A stretch of DNA of 64,000 nt from Lentibacillus siamensis (GCF_039522605.1 NZ_BAAADS010000001.1:496001-560000); one strand, 5' to 3'. Shown: positions 37,565 to 47,892, counted from the first letter of the stretch. Numbers and translations: made by a program. The notes: a model not told the origin generated them from the sequence alone.

Positions 37565-38467
37565 ATGAAAGAAGCACGACACTGGACATATTTTATATTC
37601 ATTATTGCACTATTGCTATTCGTCTTGGCGGGTTGCAGCAGTGATGGTACACAGAAAAATAGTACCGATGATAAGGAAGATGGAAATAAGGGAACCATAC
37701 ATATCGGCCTGCAAAATTGGGCTGAAACAATTGCCGTTGCTAACATGTGGAAAATTGTTCTTGAGGATAAGGGTTACGATGTCGAGCTGACCTCTGTAAC
37801 AAAGGGAGCATTGTATTCCGGGCTGGCTGATGGAAGCATTGACGTCAATCTGGAAGTCTGGCTGCCGCACACCGATAAACCCTATGTTAGCAGGTATAAA
37901 GATGAAATCGTCAAACATGACCGGTGGTATAAGAATACAAGACTTGGATTGGCTGTCCCTGAATATATGGACATTGACAGCATGGCACAATTAAATGCCA
38001 ATAAAGAAAAATTCAACGGTAAAATAATTGGCATCGAACCAGGTGCAAGCCTGATGAAAATGAGTGATAAAGCTGTACAAAAATACAATTTGGATTACAA
38101 TCTGATTGAAAGTTCAGGTCCGTCGATGACCGCACAGTTGAAAAAGAAATATGACGAAAAAGAACCGATTGTTGTTACCCTTTGGAACCCGCACTGGGCA
38201 TTTGCAGTTTGGGATCTGAAATATTTGGATGATCCCAAAAATGTTTACGGCGAAGCGGATAATGTCTTCTGGTACTCCCGGAAAGGCTTTAAAAAAGAAT
38301 TTCCAAAAGTAACCAAGTCGCTCGACCAATGGAACATGTCACATGAGCAGCTAGCTTCCCTCATGAATGTCATACGGAAAAATGACAACCAGCCCAAAAA
38401 AGGCGCTGCTAAATGGATTGAAAACCATCAGGAGTTGGTGGAGAAATGGGCCGGTGGTATCAAATAA
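37565..38467 (+). CDS. orphan glycine betaine/carnitine-binding lipoprotein (OpuAC type)
   Basis: The 300-residue product has a lipobox (LAGC near residue 21) and an OpuAC fold with the motif NWAETIAVANMWKIVLED and the aromatic WNPHWAFAVWDLKYLDDP segment typical of betaine binders. ATG 37565 follows GGGAGG; the earlier in-frame start at 37490 has no site. It is a single gene without ATPase or permease, ending in a strong terminator, so it may deliver substrate to another OpuA-type transporter elsewhere. Confidence 0.85.
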   Translation: MKEARHWTYFIFIIALLLFVLAGCSSDGTQKNSTDDKEDGNKGTIHIGLQNWAETIAVANMWKIVLEDKGYDVELTSVTKGALYSGLADGSIDVNLEVWLPHTDKPYVSRYKDEIVKHDRWYKNTRLGLAVPEYMDIDSMAQLNANKEKFNGKIIGIEPGASLMKMSDKAVQKYNLDYNLIESSGPSMTAQLKKKYDEKEPIVVTLWNPHWAFAVWDLKYLDDPKNVYGEADNVFWYSRKGFKKEFPKVTKSLDQWNMSHEQLASLMNVIRKNDNQPKKGAAKWIENHQELVEKWAGGIK

Positions 38468-38478
38468 ACCAAACTATT

Positions 38479-38513
38479 ACAAAGCACACCTGCGTGAAAT
38501 CGGTGTGCTTTGT
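38479..38513. terminator. terminator between convergent genes
   Basis: ACAAAGCACACC / GGTGTGCTTTGT, a 12-bp perfect stem with an 11-base loop, followed by T-rich sequence, after the betaine-binding lipoprotein. Confidence 0.8.
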
Positions 38514-38574
38514 TTGATGTAAGATTAATTTGTGGCAATGCCCTATTTACACACCCCGCTAAAGCCATTCCAAC

Positions 38575-39909
38575 TCACAACAACAAATACGCTATCGGAG
38601 TCACAATAACAATCGTCAAAATTGTCCGTTCAATCCAGATGATTAACAGTTTTGGAATGCTGATCGGGATTTCGGTAGATAAAATACAAGGAACTAGGGC
38701 AGAAAAGAATATAATCGCTGAAACGGATAACACAGCAATCACAAATTTTGTAACCAATGAACCCTCTACCACCAGTAATGACGGAAGAAACATTTCCGCT
38801 ATCTCAACTGCAGCTGCTTTAGCCGCCAATAAAGGTTCCGGTAATTGTACCAGCCATGTGAATGGATAGAAAATATATCCCAAAATATCGAATACCGGTG
38901 TATACGTTGCAAGAATGAGACCTAGTAGACCTACCGACAATATCGAAGGGAGAATTGCTCCTGTCATAATGAGGCCATCTTTTAAATTGATCCAAATATT
39001 TTTTAGTAATGGTAAGGATTCCTCAGTAGTTTCCATTGCCTGCTTCCAAGCTTCCTGGAAACGATTTTTCTTAACCTTCTTTTCCGGAAATCCTTCCTGA
39101 CCATTATAATAAGAGTCACTCATCTTATTTAACGGCCAAATTCTAACTGTGATAGCGGTTACAAAGAAAGTGACCACTAATGTTACCCAAAAATATATAT
39201 TCCAAATATCCATAATCCCAAGTGTTTTTGCGACAACAATCATAAATGTGGCTGATACTGTTGAAAACCCTGTCGCAATAATAGATGCTTCTTTAATCGT
39301 ATATTTGCCTTCCTTAAATACCTTATTTGTAATTAACAGACCAATAGAATAGCTTCCGACAAACGAGGCAACCGCATCAATTGCTGAACGTCCCGGAGTT
39401 TTCCAGATTGGTTTCATAATCGGCTGTACTAGGACTCCAATAAACTCCAATAATCCATACCCGACCAATAGCGCCAAAAATACCGCACCAAGTGGAACCA
39501 GAATACCGACTGACGTTACCAGACTATTAAATAAAAACGGTCCCAAATCGGGATCAAAAAGCCATTCTGGGCCAAAATCAAAAACAAGCATAAACGCGAC
39601 GATCATCCCGATTATTTTAAACAATGATAGGACCGTATAAACAGCATCCTTGTTCCAGGTTTTATTGACAAAAGGATGTACCGCACCAAATATAATGACA
39701 AGCAGGATGTAGTACGGTACTGCAGCCGTCAAATTTTCCTCGACAAACGTGACCATGTGATCCAATGGAATAGTGGAATTTCCATTAATCGTAATTGGAA
39801 TAAAAAAGGTGAATGCACCAATAAAACTGTAAATAACAAACTTCAAAATATTTTTCCCGTTTGTATGATTCGCTTCCTTCCCAACAACATCATTTACAGG
39901 ATTCTCCAT
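38575..39909 (-). CDS. YjiH-family membrane protein (nucleoside-recognition/Gate domain)
   Basis: The 444-residue product has about ten membrane segments and two Gate-like regions (FVGSYSIGLLITNKV about 200 and the C-terminal half). It matches the YjiH family, which often accompanies histidine utilisation genes and may transport histidine or a degradation product. The start has GGGAGGG with a 6-base spacer. A terminator hairpin (39989) separates it from the permease upstream, so it may have its own promoter. Confidence 0.78.
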   Translation of the reverse strand: MENPVNDVVGKEANHTNGKNILKFVIYSFIGAFTFFIPITINGNSTIPLDHMVTFVEENLTAAVPYYILLVIIFGAVHPFVNKTWNKDAVYTVLSLFKIIGMIVAFMLVFDFGPEWLFDPDLGPFLFNSLVTSVGILVPLGAVFLALLVGYGLLEFIGVLVQPIMKPIWKTPGRSAIDAVASFVGSYSIGLLITNKVFKEGKYTIKEASIIATGFSTVSATFMIVVAKTLGIMDIWNIYFWVTLVVTFFVTAITVRIWPLNKMSDSYYNGQEGFPEKKVKKNRFQEAWKQAMETTEESLPLLKNIWINLKDGLIMTGAILPSILSVGLLGLILATYTPVFDILGYIFYPFTWLVQLPEPLLAAKAAAVEIAEMFLPSLLVVEGSLVTKFVIAVLSVSAIIFFSALVPCILSTEIPISIPKLLIIWIERTILTIVIVTPIAYLLL

Positions 39910-39988
39910 CTTTAACCCTCCCGGAAAATAAATTTGTTCCTTCAGTTACTGCATTCCAGCAGTGATGCCCCCCTTTTTTCACCTTATT

Positions 39989-40026
39989 GAAAAAGAACCA
40001 TCATGGTATAATGATAGTTCTTTTTC
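39989..40026 (-). terminator. terminator after the YuiF-type permease gene
   Basis: GAAAAAGAAC-x-ATCAT pairs with ATGAT-x-GTTCTTTTTC around a 6-base loop, 22 bp past the permease stop. T/A tracts on both sides suggest a working intrinsic terminator in either direction. Confidence 0.7.
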
Positions 40027-40048
40027 ATTTAAATAGAACAGATTCAGT

Positions 40049-41365
40049 CTATAACACCATTGCTGCGATCACTCCGCAAATAAACAATGGAATATTATAG
40101 TGTAAAAAGGTTGGAACACAGGTATCCCAGATATGATGGTGCTGGCCGTCCACATTCAACCCGGAAGTTGGCCCCAGCGTACTGTCTGAAGCAGGAGAAC
40201 CCGCATCACCAATAGCCCCGGAAGTTCCAATCAAGGCAGCAGTAGCAAGAGGACTGAATCCAATTGTTGCACACAAAGGTACAAAAATTGCGGCTAGTAC
40301 CGGAATGGTTCCAAACGATGTGCCGATACCAATCGTAACTAATAGTCCGATAGACATCATAACAACCGCTGCCAAAAGTTTGCTGTCGCCAATCCAGTCA
40401 CTTCCGGATTTTACAAGTTCATCAACGGCCCCGGTTTCCGTTAATATAGAAGCATATCCGGAGGCAATAAGCATGACAAACGCTATTGTTCCCATCATTT
40501 TTACACCATTTTCAACGACGACCTCACCACTCTTCCATGTTTCTGCACGGAAAATAAAAATAACCAGAATGCCGCCGAGAGCAGCAAGAACCAATGATCC
40601 ATATACGAGCTGCAATACCAGGGTGACAATGAGGCTAAGAATAACAACATAATGATTCCATTGCCATTTCTTTTTATCCTCGTTTGTTGAAGCAGCTACC
40701 TCATTGGAAAACTCTGTTGGAATATCCGCATATTCACGGCCCTTCCGGTAAGTTATCAGGATGGCAATTGCCAATCCGACAGCCATCCCGGCTACAGGGA
40801 TTGCCATGGCCAATGGTATTTTGGATAAAGCAATGGTCATACCATTTGCTTTCATTTCTTCCACAATAATTCCTTGAAAGATTAGCCCGAATCCTAATGG
40901 TACAAGCATATACGGTGCTTTCAACCCAAAAGTCAGTGCTGTGGCAATTCCTCTGCGGTCAACCTTCATTTTATTGAAAATAGATAACAGCGGTGGAATC
41001 AGAATCGGTATAAACGCAATATGGACAGGAACCACATTTTGCGATAAACAAGCCAGACCGGCGATTACGAACAGCACTATACCGCGCCTGCCGCGAATAA
41101 ACGGTAGAACACCCCTGATTAACTTATCGGTGATACCGGAACGGGCAATCATAACAGCCAAGATACCCAATAGCAGGTAACTCAATGCCGTTTCACCTTG
41201 TCCGCCAAGCCCGCCAACCACAGTGGTGAACGTTTCCTCAAGTGATAATCCTGCTGTTAGTCCGCCAACGACAGCTGCAATCAGCAGGGAAATAATCACA
41301 TGTACGCGGGCAAGACTGAGTATTACCAAGACTAAAACCGACAAGACTACCGGATTTAATAGCAT
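40049..41365 (-). CDS. NhaC-like/YuiF-type permease, probable histidine transporter
   Basis: The 438-residue product has about twelve membrane segments and motifs of the Na+/H+ antiporter (NhaC-like) superfamily, including GTSGAIGDAGSPASDSTLGP near the C-terminus. The YuiF branch is associated with histidine uptake in Firmicutes. Its place directly after hutH supports histidine as substrate. ATG 41365 follows AAGGAG. Confidence 0.8.
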   Translation of the reverse strand: MLLNPVVLSVLVLVILSLARVHVIISLLIAAVVGGLTAGLSLEETFTTVVGGLGGQGETALSYLLLGILAVMIARSGITDKLIRGVLPFIRGRRGIVLFVIAGLACLSQNVVPVHIAFIPILIPPLLSIFNKMKVDRRGIATALTFGLKAPYMLVPLGFGLIFQGIIVEEMKANGMTIALSKIPLAMAIPVAGMAVGLAIAILITYRKGREYADIPTEFSNEVAASTNEDKKKWQWNHYVVILSLIVTLVLQLVYGSLVLAALGGILVIFIFRAETWKSGEVVVENGVKMMGTIAFVMLIASGYASILTETGAVDELVKSGSDWIGDSKLLAAVVMMSIGLLVTIGIGTSFGTIPVLAAIFVPLCATIGFSPLATAALIGTSGAIGDAGSPASDSTLGPTSGLNVDGQHHHIWDTCVPTFLHYNIPLFICGVIAAMVL

Positions 41366-41435
41366 CAATTCAACTCCTTATTTCCATTTTTAGACCGGGA
41401 GTTTATCCGGTACGGTAAATTCGAGTAAAAAATCA

Positions 41436-42953
41436 TTATATATAGGATACTTCCTTCTGTGATTCCCTGTTTGACACTGGATTTAAAGCATTACTGATGG
41501 TTTCTATGTCTTCTGAAAACACACGGTCATTCGTAATACTTGGGACAATTTCCCGGAATTCGTTCCATAATTTGTACAATGCCGGTGAGCTTTTATCGAC
41601 TCCTTTATATTCAACAGCCTGCAACGCACACATGCATTCAATGGAAAGAACGCGCCGTGCATTTTGTATAATCGCTGCGCCGTGTCTTGCAGCAATCGTT
41701 CCCATGCTGACATGGTCTTCCTGATTTGCCGAGGATGGAATCGAGTCAACACTGGCAGGATGTGCCAACGTCTTATTTTCTGACACAAGGGATGCAGCCG
41801 CGTACTGCATGATCATCGCACCGGACTCTAACCCGGGACTCGGACTCAGGAATGGAGGAAGGTCATTCAATTGCGGATTCACCAATCGTTCAATCCGCCG
41901 CTCCGAAATATTCGCCAATTCCGCCATTGCGATTTTAAGGAAGTCCATAGCCAAAGCGATTGGCTGGCCATGGAAATTGCCCCCGGATATCACAAGGTCG
42001 CCATTATCAAAAATCAATGGATTATCAGTCGCTGCATTCACTTCAATTTCAAGCTTTTCTTTTACATAATCGAGGGTTTGCCAGGTCGCACCATGTACTT
42101 GCGGAATACACCGGATCGAATAGGCATCCTGAACCCGTTTTTCTCCCTGGCGTGTTATCAACATACTTCCATCCAGCCAGCCGTTCATCCGCTCAGCCAC
42201 CTGCTCTTGCTGCTTATATCCTCTCACTTTATGGACGGCCGGATGGAATGCATCGATTATTCCTTCCAGTCCCTCAACCGTCATTGCAGCAATCCATTCA
42301 CTGTCATATGCCAATTGCTCCGCCTCAATATAACTGATTACGCCCATGGCAGTCATTGCCTGTGTTCCATTAATTAACGCCAATCCCTCTTTTGCTTTGA
42401 GCGTAATAGGTTGAATCGCCTCTCTGCTTAAAACATCCAATGCATCGACTGATTCCCCGTCATAATCATACACGTGGCCTTCCCCAACCAAAACAAGTGC
42501 CAGATGTGCTAGTGGAGCCAAGTCACCGGATGCACCAAGCGATCCTTGCTGCGGAACAATCGGATGAACCTGTTTATTGATCAGCTCCTGTAAAAGTAAT
42601 ACGACTTCTTCACGTACTCCGGAAAATCCTTTGATTAACGCATTTAATCGAAGTACAAGCATTGTCCTTGATACTACTTCCGGAAAAAGATTGCCGATGC
42701 CACATGCATGTGATCGAATCAGATTAAGCTGTAAATCCCCCACGTCTTCTTCATCAATGAGGACATCACTGAACTTTCCAAAACCAGTGTTAATGCCATA
42801 CACCGTTTTATTTTTGGAAACAATACGCTCAACAGCAAATCTGCTGTTCCGAACATTGTTCATGCTCTTTTCCGCAATCATTACATCTTCCAAATCAACG
42901 CAGATTCGTTTTAACTGATCAATTGTCAGTGAATCACCTGTTAATTCAATCAT
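41436..42953 (-). CDS. hutH: histidine ammonia-lyase
   Basis: The 505-residue product carries the Ala-Ser-Gly triad that forms the MIO electrophile in GSLGASGDLAPLAH (about 140-153). It deaminates histidine to urocanate, the first step of the Hut pathway. ATG 42953 follows GGGAGG with an 8-base spacer and overlaps the hutI stop by 4 bases. It is the last enzyme gene of the hut operon, after hutG, hutU and hutI, unlike the hutP-hutH-hutU-hutI-hutG order of Bacillus subtilis. Confidence 0.95.
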   Translation of the reverse strand: MIELTGDSLTIDQLKRICVDLEDVMIAEKSMNNVRNSRFAVERIVSKNKTVYGINTGFGKFSDVLIDEEDVGDLQLNLIRSHACGIGNLFPEVVSRTMLVLRLNALIKGFSGVREEVVLLLQELINKQVHPIVPQQGSLGASGDLAPLAHLALVLVGEGHVYDYDGESVDALDVLSREAIQPITLKAKEGLALINGTQAMTAMGVISYIEAEQLAYDSEWIAAMTVEGLEGIIDAFHPAVHKVRGYKQQEQVAERMNGWLDGSMLITRQGEKRVQDAYSIRCIPQVHGATWQTLDYVKEKLEIEVNAATDNPLIFDNGDLVISGGNFHGQPIALAMDFLKIAMAELANISERRIERLVNPQLNDLPPFLSPSPGLESGAMIMQYAAASLVSENKTLAHPASVDSIPSSANQEDHVSMGTIAARHGAAIIQNARRVLSIECMCALQAVEYKGVDKSSPALYKLWNEFREIVPSITNDRVFSEDIETISNALNPVSNRESQKEVSYI

Positions 42954-44221
42954 TGGCAATGCCTCCCAACAACCAGCTCCCCATTTTTAACCACCTGATC
43001 CACATGATTCATCCCATAGTTATACGACAGCATCAAATGGTTCGGAACATCAAAAATCGCAATGTCTCCCTGTTTTCCCGGCTCCAAACTTCCAATCCGA
43101 TCTGCACAGCCAATTGCATGGGCAGCATTAACGGTTACGGCAGTTAAAACTTCTTCCGGTGTCATTCCCATTTTGAGGCAACCCAAGTTCATGATGAACT
43201 GCAGGGATAATGTCGGCGATGAGCCAGGGTTGGCATCGGTTGACAGTGCAACCGGAACACCTGCATCGATCATTCGTCTTGCCCGTGCAAATTCTGCCAT
43301 CAGGAAGAATGCTGTACCAGGCAGCAGGACACCAATTACATTTTTCTCAGCCATCTGACGAATCCCTTCATCGGAAGCTTTCAACAAGTGGTCCGCGGAA
43401 ATTGCACCGACGTCAGCTGCAAGTTCGGCACCGGCGTATGGTTCAATTTCATCCGCATGTATTTTAGGAATCAGGCCGTGTTTTTTGCCTGCTTCCAGAA
43501 TCCGCCGTGATTGCTCCGGTGTAAATACCCCGCGTTCACAAAAAACATCATTAAATACAGCCAGATTCTTTTCTGCGACTTCCGGAATCATTTCCTGAAT
43601 GACCCGGTCAACAAATGGCTCCGGATTATCTTTTTCATCCAGTGGTACTGCGTGGGCTCCCATGAATGTAGACACAACATCCAGCTGATGATCCTCATTC
43701 AATTGTTTGGCTACTTCCAGCTGTTTCAATTCATGTTCAAGCGTTAATCCATAGCCGCTTTTTGCCTCAACCGTTGTAACACCATACGTGAAAAAGGTGT
43801 CCAGACGTTTTTTTGATTCTGCGTAAAGCTGGTCAAAATCCGCCTCCTGCGTTGCCCGGGTTGTAGCATGAATCCCTCCCCCGGCATTCATTATTTCCAT
43901 ATATGTTTTGCCTTGGAGCCGCATGGCATATTCATTTTCCCTTGTTCCGGCGTGCACAAGATGGGTATGCGGGTCAATCAGCCCCGGTGTTACCGTTTTT
44001 CCTCTGGCATCGATTTTCTTTGCGCTGTCAATCGTGTCCGCATACTCCGATTTCAGCTCGGAATCCGGACCAACCGCCAAAATCTTGCCATTCCGGATAA
44101 GAACACTCCCATTTTCAATAATGTTCAAGTCGCGCATCGCTTCTTTTTTTGCTGGTTTATCCGAATGACCTTTCATCGTGATCACCTGTGATGCATTCGC
44201 AATATACAAAATTTCTGCCAT
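42950..44221 (-). CDS. hutI: imidazolonepropionase
   Basis: The 423-residue amidohydrolase has the metal-binding motif DPHTHLVHAGTRENE (about 71-85) and the later metal ligands in KIHADE and STDANPGS. It opens the ring of imidazolonepropionate to formiminoglutamate. The start has GGAG and lies 3 bases after the hutU stop. Confidence 0.95.
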   Translation of the reverse strand: MAEILYIANASQVITMKGHSDKPAKKEAMRDLNIIENGSVLIRNGKILAVGPDSELKSEYADTIDSAKKIDARGKTVTPGLIDPHTHLVHAGTRENEYAMRLQGKTYMEIMNAGGGIHATTRATQEADFDQLYAESKKRLDTFFTYGVTTVEAKSGYGLTLEHELKQLEVAKQLNEDHQLDVVSTFMGAHAVPLDEKDNPEPFVDRVIQEMIPEVAEKNLAVFNDVFCERGVFTPEQSRRILEAGKKHGLIPKIHADEIEPYAGAELAADVGAISADHLLKASDEGIRQMAEKNVIGVLLPGTAFFLMAEFARARRMIDAGVPVALSTDANPGSSPTLSLQFIMNLGCLKMGMTPEEVLTAVTVNAAHAIGCADRIGSLEPGKQGDIAIFDVPNHLMLSYNYGMNHVDQVVKNGELVVGRHCQ

Positions 44222-44224
44222 GAT

Positions 44225-45898
44225 TTATTCTCCTTTTCCGTCCAACATTGGTATCTTGACATCTTTTTCCCGCGCAGTTTCTTCTGCCAGTTCATAACCT
44301 GCATCGACATGGCGTGCAACCCCCATACCGGGATCGGTTGTTAAGACGCGCTCCAGCCTTGCTTCCGCTTCTTTCGTTCCATCCGCAACGATAACCATGC
44401 CTGCATGCAGGGAATATCCCATGCCGACACCGCCTCCATGATGAACACTGACCCAGCTTGCTCCGCCGACACTGTTCACAAGTGCGTTTAAGATCGGCCA
44501 GTCTGCAACCGCATCACTGCCATCCTTCATTCCTTCCGTCTCGCGGTTCGGTGAAGCAACAGAACCGGAATCCAGATGATCGCGTCCGATTACAATCGGT
44601 GCCTTTATTTCACCGCTTGCAACCATGTCATTGATGATCTTGCCAAATCGGGCACGTTCCCCATATCCCAGCCAGCAAATTCGGGACGGGAGACCTTGAA
44701 AACTGATTTTTTCCCGCGCCATGCGAATCCAGTTGCAAAGCGATTCATTATAGCTGAACTCCCGCAAAATGACTTCATCCGTTTTATAAATATCTTCCGG
44801 GTTACCTGATAATGCCACCCAGCGAAACGGTCCTTTTCCCTCGCAAAATTGCGGTCGGATGTAGGCGGGAACAAAGCCCGGAAAATCAAAAGCATTCTTG
44901 ATTCCCTCATCCTTGGCCACTTGCCTGATATTGTTGCCATAATCAAACGTGACAGCGCCTTTTTGCTGCATCGCAAGCATTGCTTCCACGTGCTTGGCAA
45001 TACTTTTTCTGGAAAGCTTTGTATAGTTTTCCGGATCTTTTTTGCGCAAATCAGCCGCTTCTTCCGTTGACATATTAACCGGTACATAGCCATTTTTCGG
45101 ATCATGGGCTGACGTCTGATCAGTCAGCACATCTGGAATAAATCCTGCTGCAATCATCTCAGGTAAAATTTCCGCTGCATTCCCCAAGAGACCTATCGAG
45201 AGAGCTTTTCCGGAATCACGGGCTTCTTGTGCCATCCGGATTGCTTCACTTAAATCATCCGCCTGTATATCCAGGTATTTCGTTTCCAGACGGCGGTCTA
45301 TCCGGTGCTGATCAACCTCGATTGCGATACAAACCCCTTCGTTCAGCGTTACCGCCAGTGGCTGTGCACCGCCCATGCCGCCTAGACCGGCAGTAAGCGA
45401 AATAGTTCCTTTTAAACTCCCATCAAAATGCTGACGCCCGCACTCAGCAAACGTTTCATATGTTCCCTGAACAATTCCCTGGCTTCCGATATAAATCCAG
45501 CTGCCGGCCGTCATCTGGCCGTACATCATCAAACCCTTTTGATCCAGTTCATTAAAGTGATCCCAGTTAGCCCATGCCGGAACAAGATTCGAGTTGGCAA
45601 TCAGCACTTTAGGCGCATCTTTATGTGTTTTAAACACAACAACCGGCTTACCCGACTGAACCAGCAATGTTTCATCATCCTCAAGCCGCTTCAATTCCTT
45701 CACAATGGCGTTATAGCAATCCCAGTTCCGTGCTGCTTTACCAATTCCGCCATAAACGACCAGCTCATCCGGATTTTCTGCAACTTCCGGGTTGAGATTG
45801 TTGCTCAACATGCGCAATGCGGCTTCCTGCAGCCACCCTTTTGTATGAAGTTCAGTCCCCCGATATTGTTGAACATGATTCTTTGCATCCGCTACCAT
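44225..45898 (-). CDS. hutU: urocanate hydratase
   Basis: The 557-residue product is full length for the family and has the glycine-rich NAD-binding motif GLGGMGGAQP (about 173-182), the ECGRQHFDGSLKG segment and the catalytic-Cys region FCEGKGPFRW. It converts urocanate to imidazolonepropionate using tightly bound NAD. It follows the hutG stop almost directly, with a GGGGAG site. Confidence 0.95.
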   Translation of the reverse strand: MVADAKNHVQQYRGTELHTKGWLQEAALRMLSNNLNPEVAENPDELVVYGGIGKAARNWDCYNAIVKELKRLEDDETLLVQSGKPVVVFKTHKDAPKVLIANSNLVPAWANWDHFNELDQKGLMMYGQMTAGSWIYIGSQGIVQGTYETFAECGRQHFDGSLKGTISLTAGLGGMGGAQPLAVTLNEGVCIAIEVDQHRIDRRLETKYLDIQADDLSEAIRMAQEARDSGKALSIGLLGNAAEILPEMIAAGFIPDVLTDQTSAHDPKNGYVPVNMSTEEAADLRKKDPENYTKLSRKSIAKHVEAMLAMQQKGAVTFDYGNNIRQVAKDEGIKNAFDFPGFVPAYIRPQFCEGKGPFRWVALSGNPEDIYKTDEVILREFSYNESLCNWIRMAREKISFQGLPSRICWLGYGERARFGKIINDMVASGEIKAPIVIGRDHLDSGSVASPNRETEGMKDGSDAVADWPILNALVNSVGGASWVSVHHGGGVGMGYSLHAGMVIVADGTKEAEARLERVLTTDPGMGVARHVDAGYELAEETAREKDVKIPMLDGKGE

Positions 45899-45899
45899 T

Positions 45900-46832
45900 T
45901 TATCTCCCCACTTTCATGTAATGTTGAACTGATGTATGAAAACTGTTCATCGTTTCTGCTGCTAAATATGCAGCGAGTTTTACCGTCTTGCCGTTTTCAT
46001 CAACACGCGGATTCACTTCTGAAATATCAAAGCTGATGGTTTTTTCAAGTGCAGCTGTATACGTCATGATTTTCTGGACTGTTTTCGGATCAAGTCCCAA
46101 TGGTGTTGGTGCGCTGACCCCTGGTGCTGCAGATGCCATCATCGAATCCGTACAAAGTGTCAGCAAGATATAGTCATGGTTTTCGGTAAAAGCATCAATC
46201 TTCCGCTGCACTTCCTGAAAATTTCCTGCCTCCACTTCCTGTTGCAGCATATAGTGACAGCCCAGTTTATCTGCCGTATCAAACAGCATTTTTGTATTTC
46301 CAAATTCCTGCACGCCCAGACACAAATATCCGGCATTCTCGTCCTGCTCCATAATTTGTCTGAACATGGTCCCGGATGATGGCTGTTCATCATTCCGTAA
46401 ATCAAAATGTGCGTCAATATTAATAATGCCAAGCTTTGAATCCTTGCCTAAAAACTTCCTGACGCCCAAATAATGACCATACAATGTTTCATGCCCGCCA
46501 CCAATAATGACCGGAGTTGCCGATACGTTTAAAATGTGCTCAACCTGTTCGCCAAGTTCCGTTTGTGCATTTTCCAAATTACCGTTTTCACAAATAACAG
46601 TCCCGGCATCGATTACTTCATTATCCAAATGACACGGCAGTTTTGCAAGTGCCTGGCGGATGGCATCCGGAGCCTCACTCGCCCCTTGCCTGCCTTTATT
46701 GCGCCGTACACCTTCATCACTGGCGAAACCAATAACAGCGAAAGCGTTGTCATTTTTACCAAAATTACGTATATCCTCAACCTTTACAACCTGATGAAAA
46801 CGAAATCCGGACGGTTCCTGATCCGAATCCAC
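45900..46832 (-). CDS. hutG: formimidoylglutamase (arginase family)
   Basis: The 310-residue product has the ureohydrolase metal-binding motifs GGGHE (about 116-120), NIDAHFD (about 142-148, D-x-H-x-D) and SFDISEVNP (about 250-258). It hydrolyses formiminoglutamate to glutamate and formamide. The GTG at 46832 is the likely start, with GGAG about 7 bases upstream. It is the first gene of the hut operon, next to the divergent LysR-type gene. Confidence 0.92.
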   Translation of the reverse strand: MDSDQEPSGFRFHQVVKVEDIRNFGKNDNAFAVIGFASDEGVRRNKGRQGASEAPDAIRQALAKLPCHLDNEVIDAGTVICENGNLENAQTELGEQVEHILNVSATPVIIGGGHETLYGHYLGVRKFLGKDSKLGIINIDAHFDLRNDEQPSSGTMFRQIMEQDENAGYLCLGVQEFGNTKMLFDTADKLGCHYMLQQEVEAGNFQEVQRKIDAFTENHDYILLTLCTDSMMASAAPGVSAPTPLGLDPKTVQKIMTYTAALEKTISFDISEVNPRVDENGKTVKLAAYLAAETMNSFHTSVQHYMKVGR

Positions 46833-46943
46833 CCTCCCGCTCCAAAGTTGTTTTTCTGTTGGTTTGTAAATTTTGAATCACCTCTGCATCCTGAATATTT
46901 CTGAATACTATAACTTTACATGAAATTATAATAGGATTAAGCT

Positions 46944-46961
46944 ATAAATACCAATACTTAT
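46944..46961. promoter_or_regulatory. candidate LysR-type binding site in the hutG/lysR intergenic region
   Basis: ATAAATA-CCAA-TACTTAT is a near-perfect inverted repeat (one mismatch) in the 172-bp space between the divergent genes, 44 bp upstream of the LysR-type start. Position and symmetry fit a LysR-type regulator site; there is no direct evidence. Confidence 0.4.
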
Positions 46962-47004
46962 TTTTTATAATTCGATAGATTTTGTTTATAGAGGAGGGAA
47001 TGGA

Positions 47005-47892
47005 ATGGAAATACGGCAACTGAAATATTTCGCGACTTTGGTTGAGGAAACCACCTATACTCGGGCGGCAGAAAAGCTCCACCTAACCCAGCCTTCATTG
47101 ACCGCCTCCATGAAAAAACTTGAAAACGAACTGAACTTTGCACTTATTGATAAAAGATACCGAGAATTCCGTTTAACGAATGAGGGGCAAATCCTGTACC
47201 AGGAAGCAAAAAAACTGCTTAACCATTATGAACATGTATCACATGAAATGACCCGGTTGAAGGAAGTGGGGCCGCCGAATCTATCCATCGGGCTTATCGA
47301 ATCATCAATGTTTTTTATCCCAGAAGTTTTGGAGAAATTTAAGCAGGAACAACCGAATGTGAAGGTCAGCCTGTTGGAAACATTAAGTCTCGCTGATGTA
47401 ACAAAAGCACTCAGCAACTTTGAAATTCATATGGCCATAACAAATCAGTTTATTCAAAATGAGGAAATCGAAACCATTCCCATTTATAATGAGCGGCTGG
47501 TCGCATTAATCCCGCCCGGCCATGAACTGGAACATCAGACAAAGATTGGCATAACTGATTTGGAAGGAGAAGATTTCATCGTATGCAAAGAAGGATTCCA
47601 AACAAGAAATGATATTGTCGATGCATTTCGTAAAGCGGGTGTCTATTTAAACATCCGATTTGAAATCGAACGTTTCGAAACCGGCTGCAGTCTGGTCGAA
47701 AGCGGCCTGGGAATTACTGTATTACCGGAAAATTATGTACGCTTTTCCAAGCGATCACTGCAAACCATGATCAAACCGCTGTACGACTCCAGTATTGCCA
47801 GAACGGTATATCTCGCTTACGACAAAAACAGGTACCTGCCGCCTGTCGTGAAACGGTTTATTTCGTTGGTAGAAGAATTTTTTAATGGATAA
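47005..47892 (+). CDS. LysR-family regulator, likely of the hut operon
   Basis: The 295-residue product has an N-terminal winged helix-turn-helix (MEIRQLKYFATLVEE, TRAAEKLHLTQPSLTASMKK) and a LysR substrate-binding domain (about 90-290). It is divergent from hutG, the standard arrangement for a LysR activator of its neighbour. The inducer is probably histidine or urocanate. Bacillus subtilis uses the RNA-binding HutP instead, and no hutP-like gene is seen here. The start has GAGGAGGG. Confidence 0.87.
   Translation: MEIRQLKYFATLVEETTYTRAAEKLHLTQPSLTASMKKLENELNFALIDKRYREFRLTNEGQILYQEAKKLLNHYEHVSHEMTRLKEVGPPNLSIGLIESSMFFIPEVLEKFKQEQPNVKVSLLETLSLADVTKALSNFEIHMAITNQFIQNEEIETIPIYNERLVALIPPGHELEHQTKIGITDLEGEDFIVCKEGFQTRNDIVDAFRKAGVYLNIRFEIERFETGCSLVESGLGITVLPENYVRFSKRSLQTMIKPLYDSSIARTVYLAYDKNRYLPPVVKRFISLVEEFFNG

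Noticed and set aside
45428..46036. 202-codon plus-strand ORF across the hutU/hutG junction
   Set aside because: It is antisense to two clear hut genes and has no start signals.
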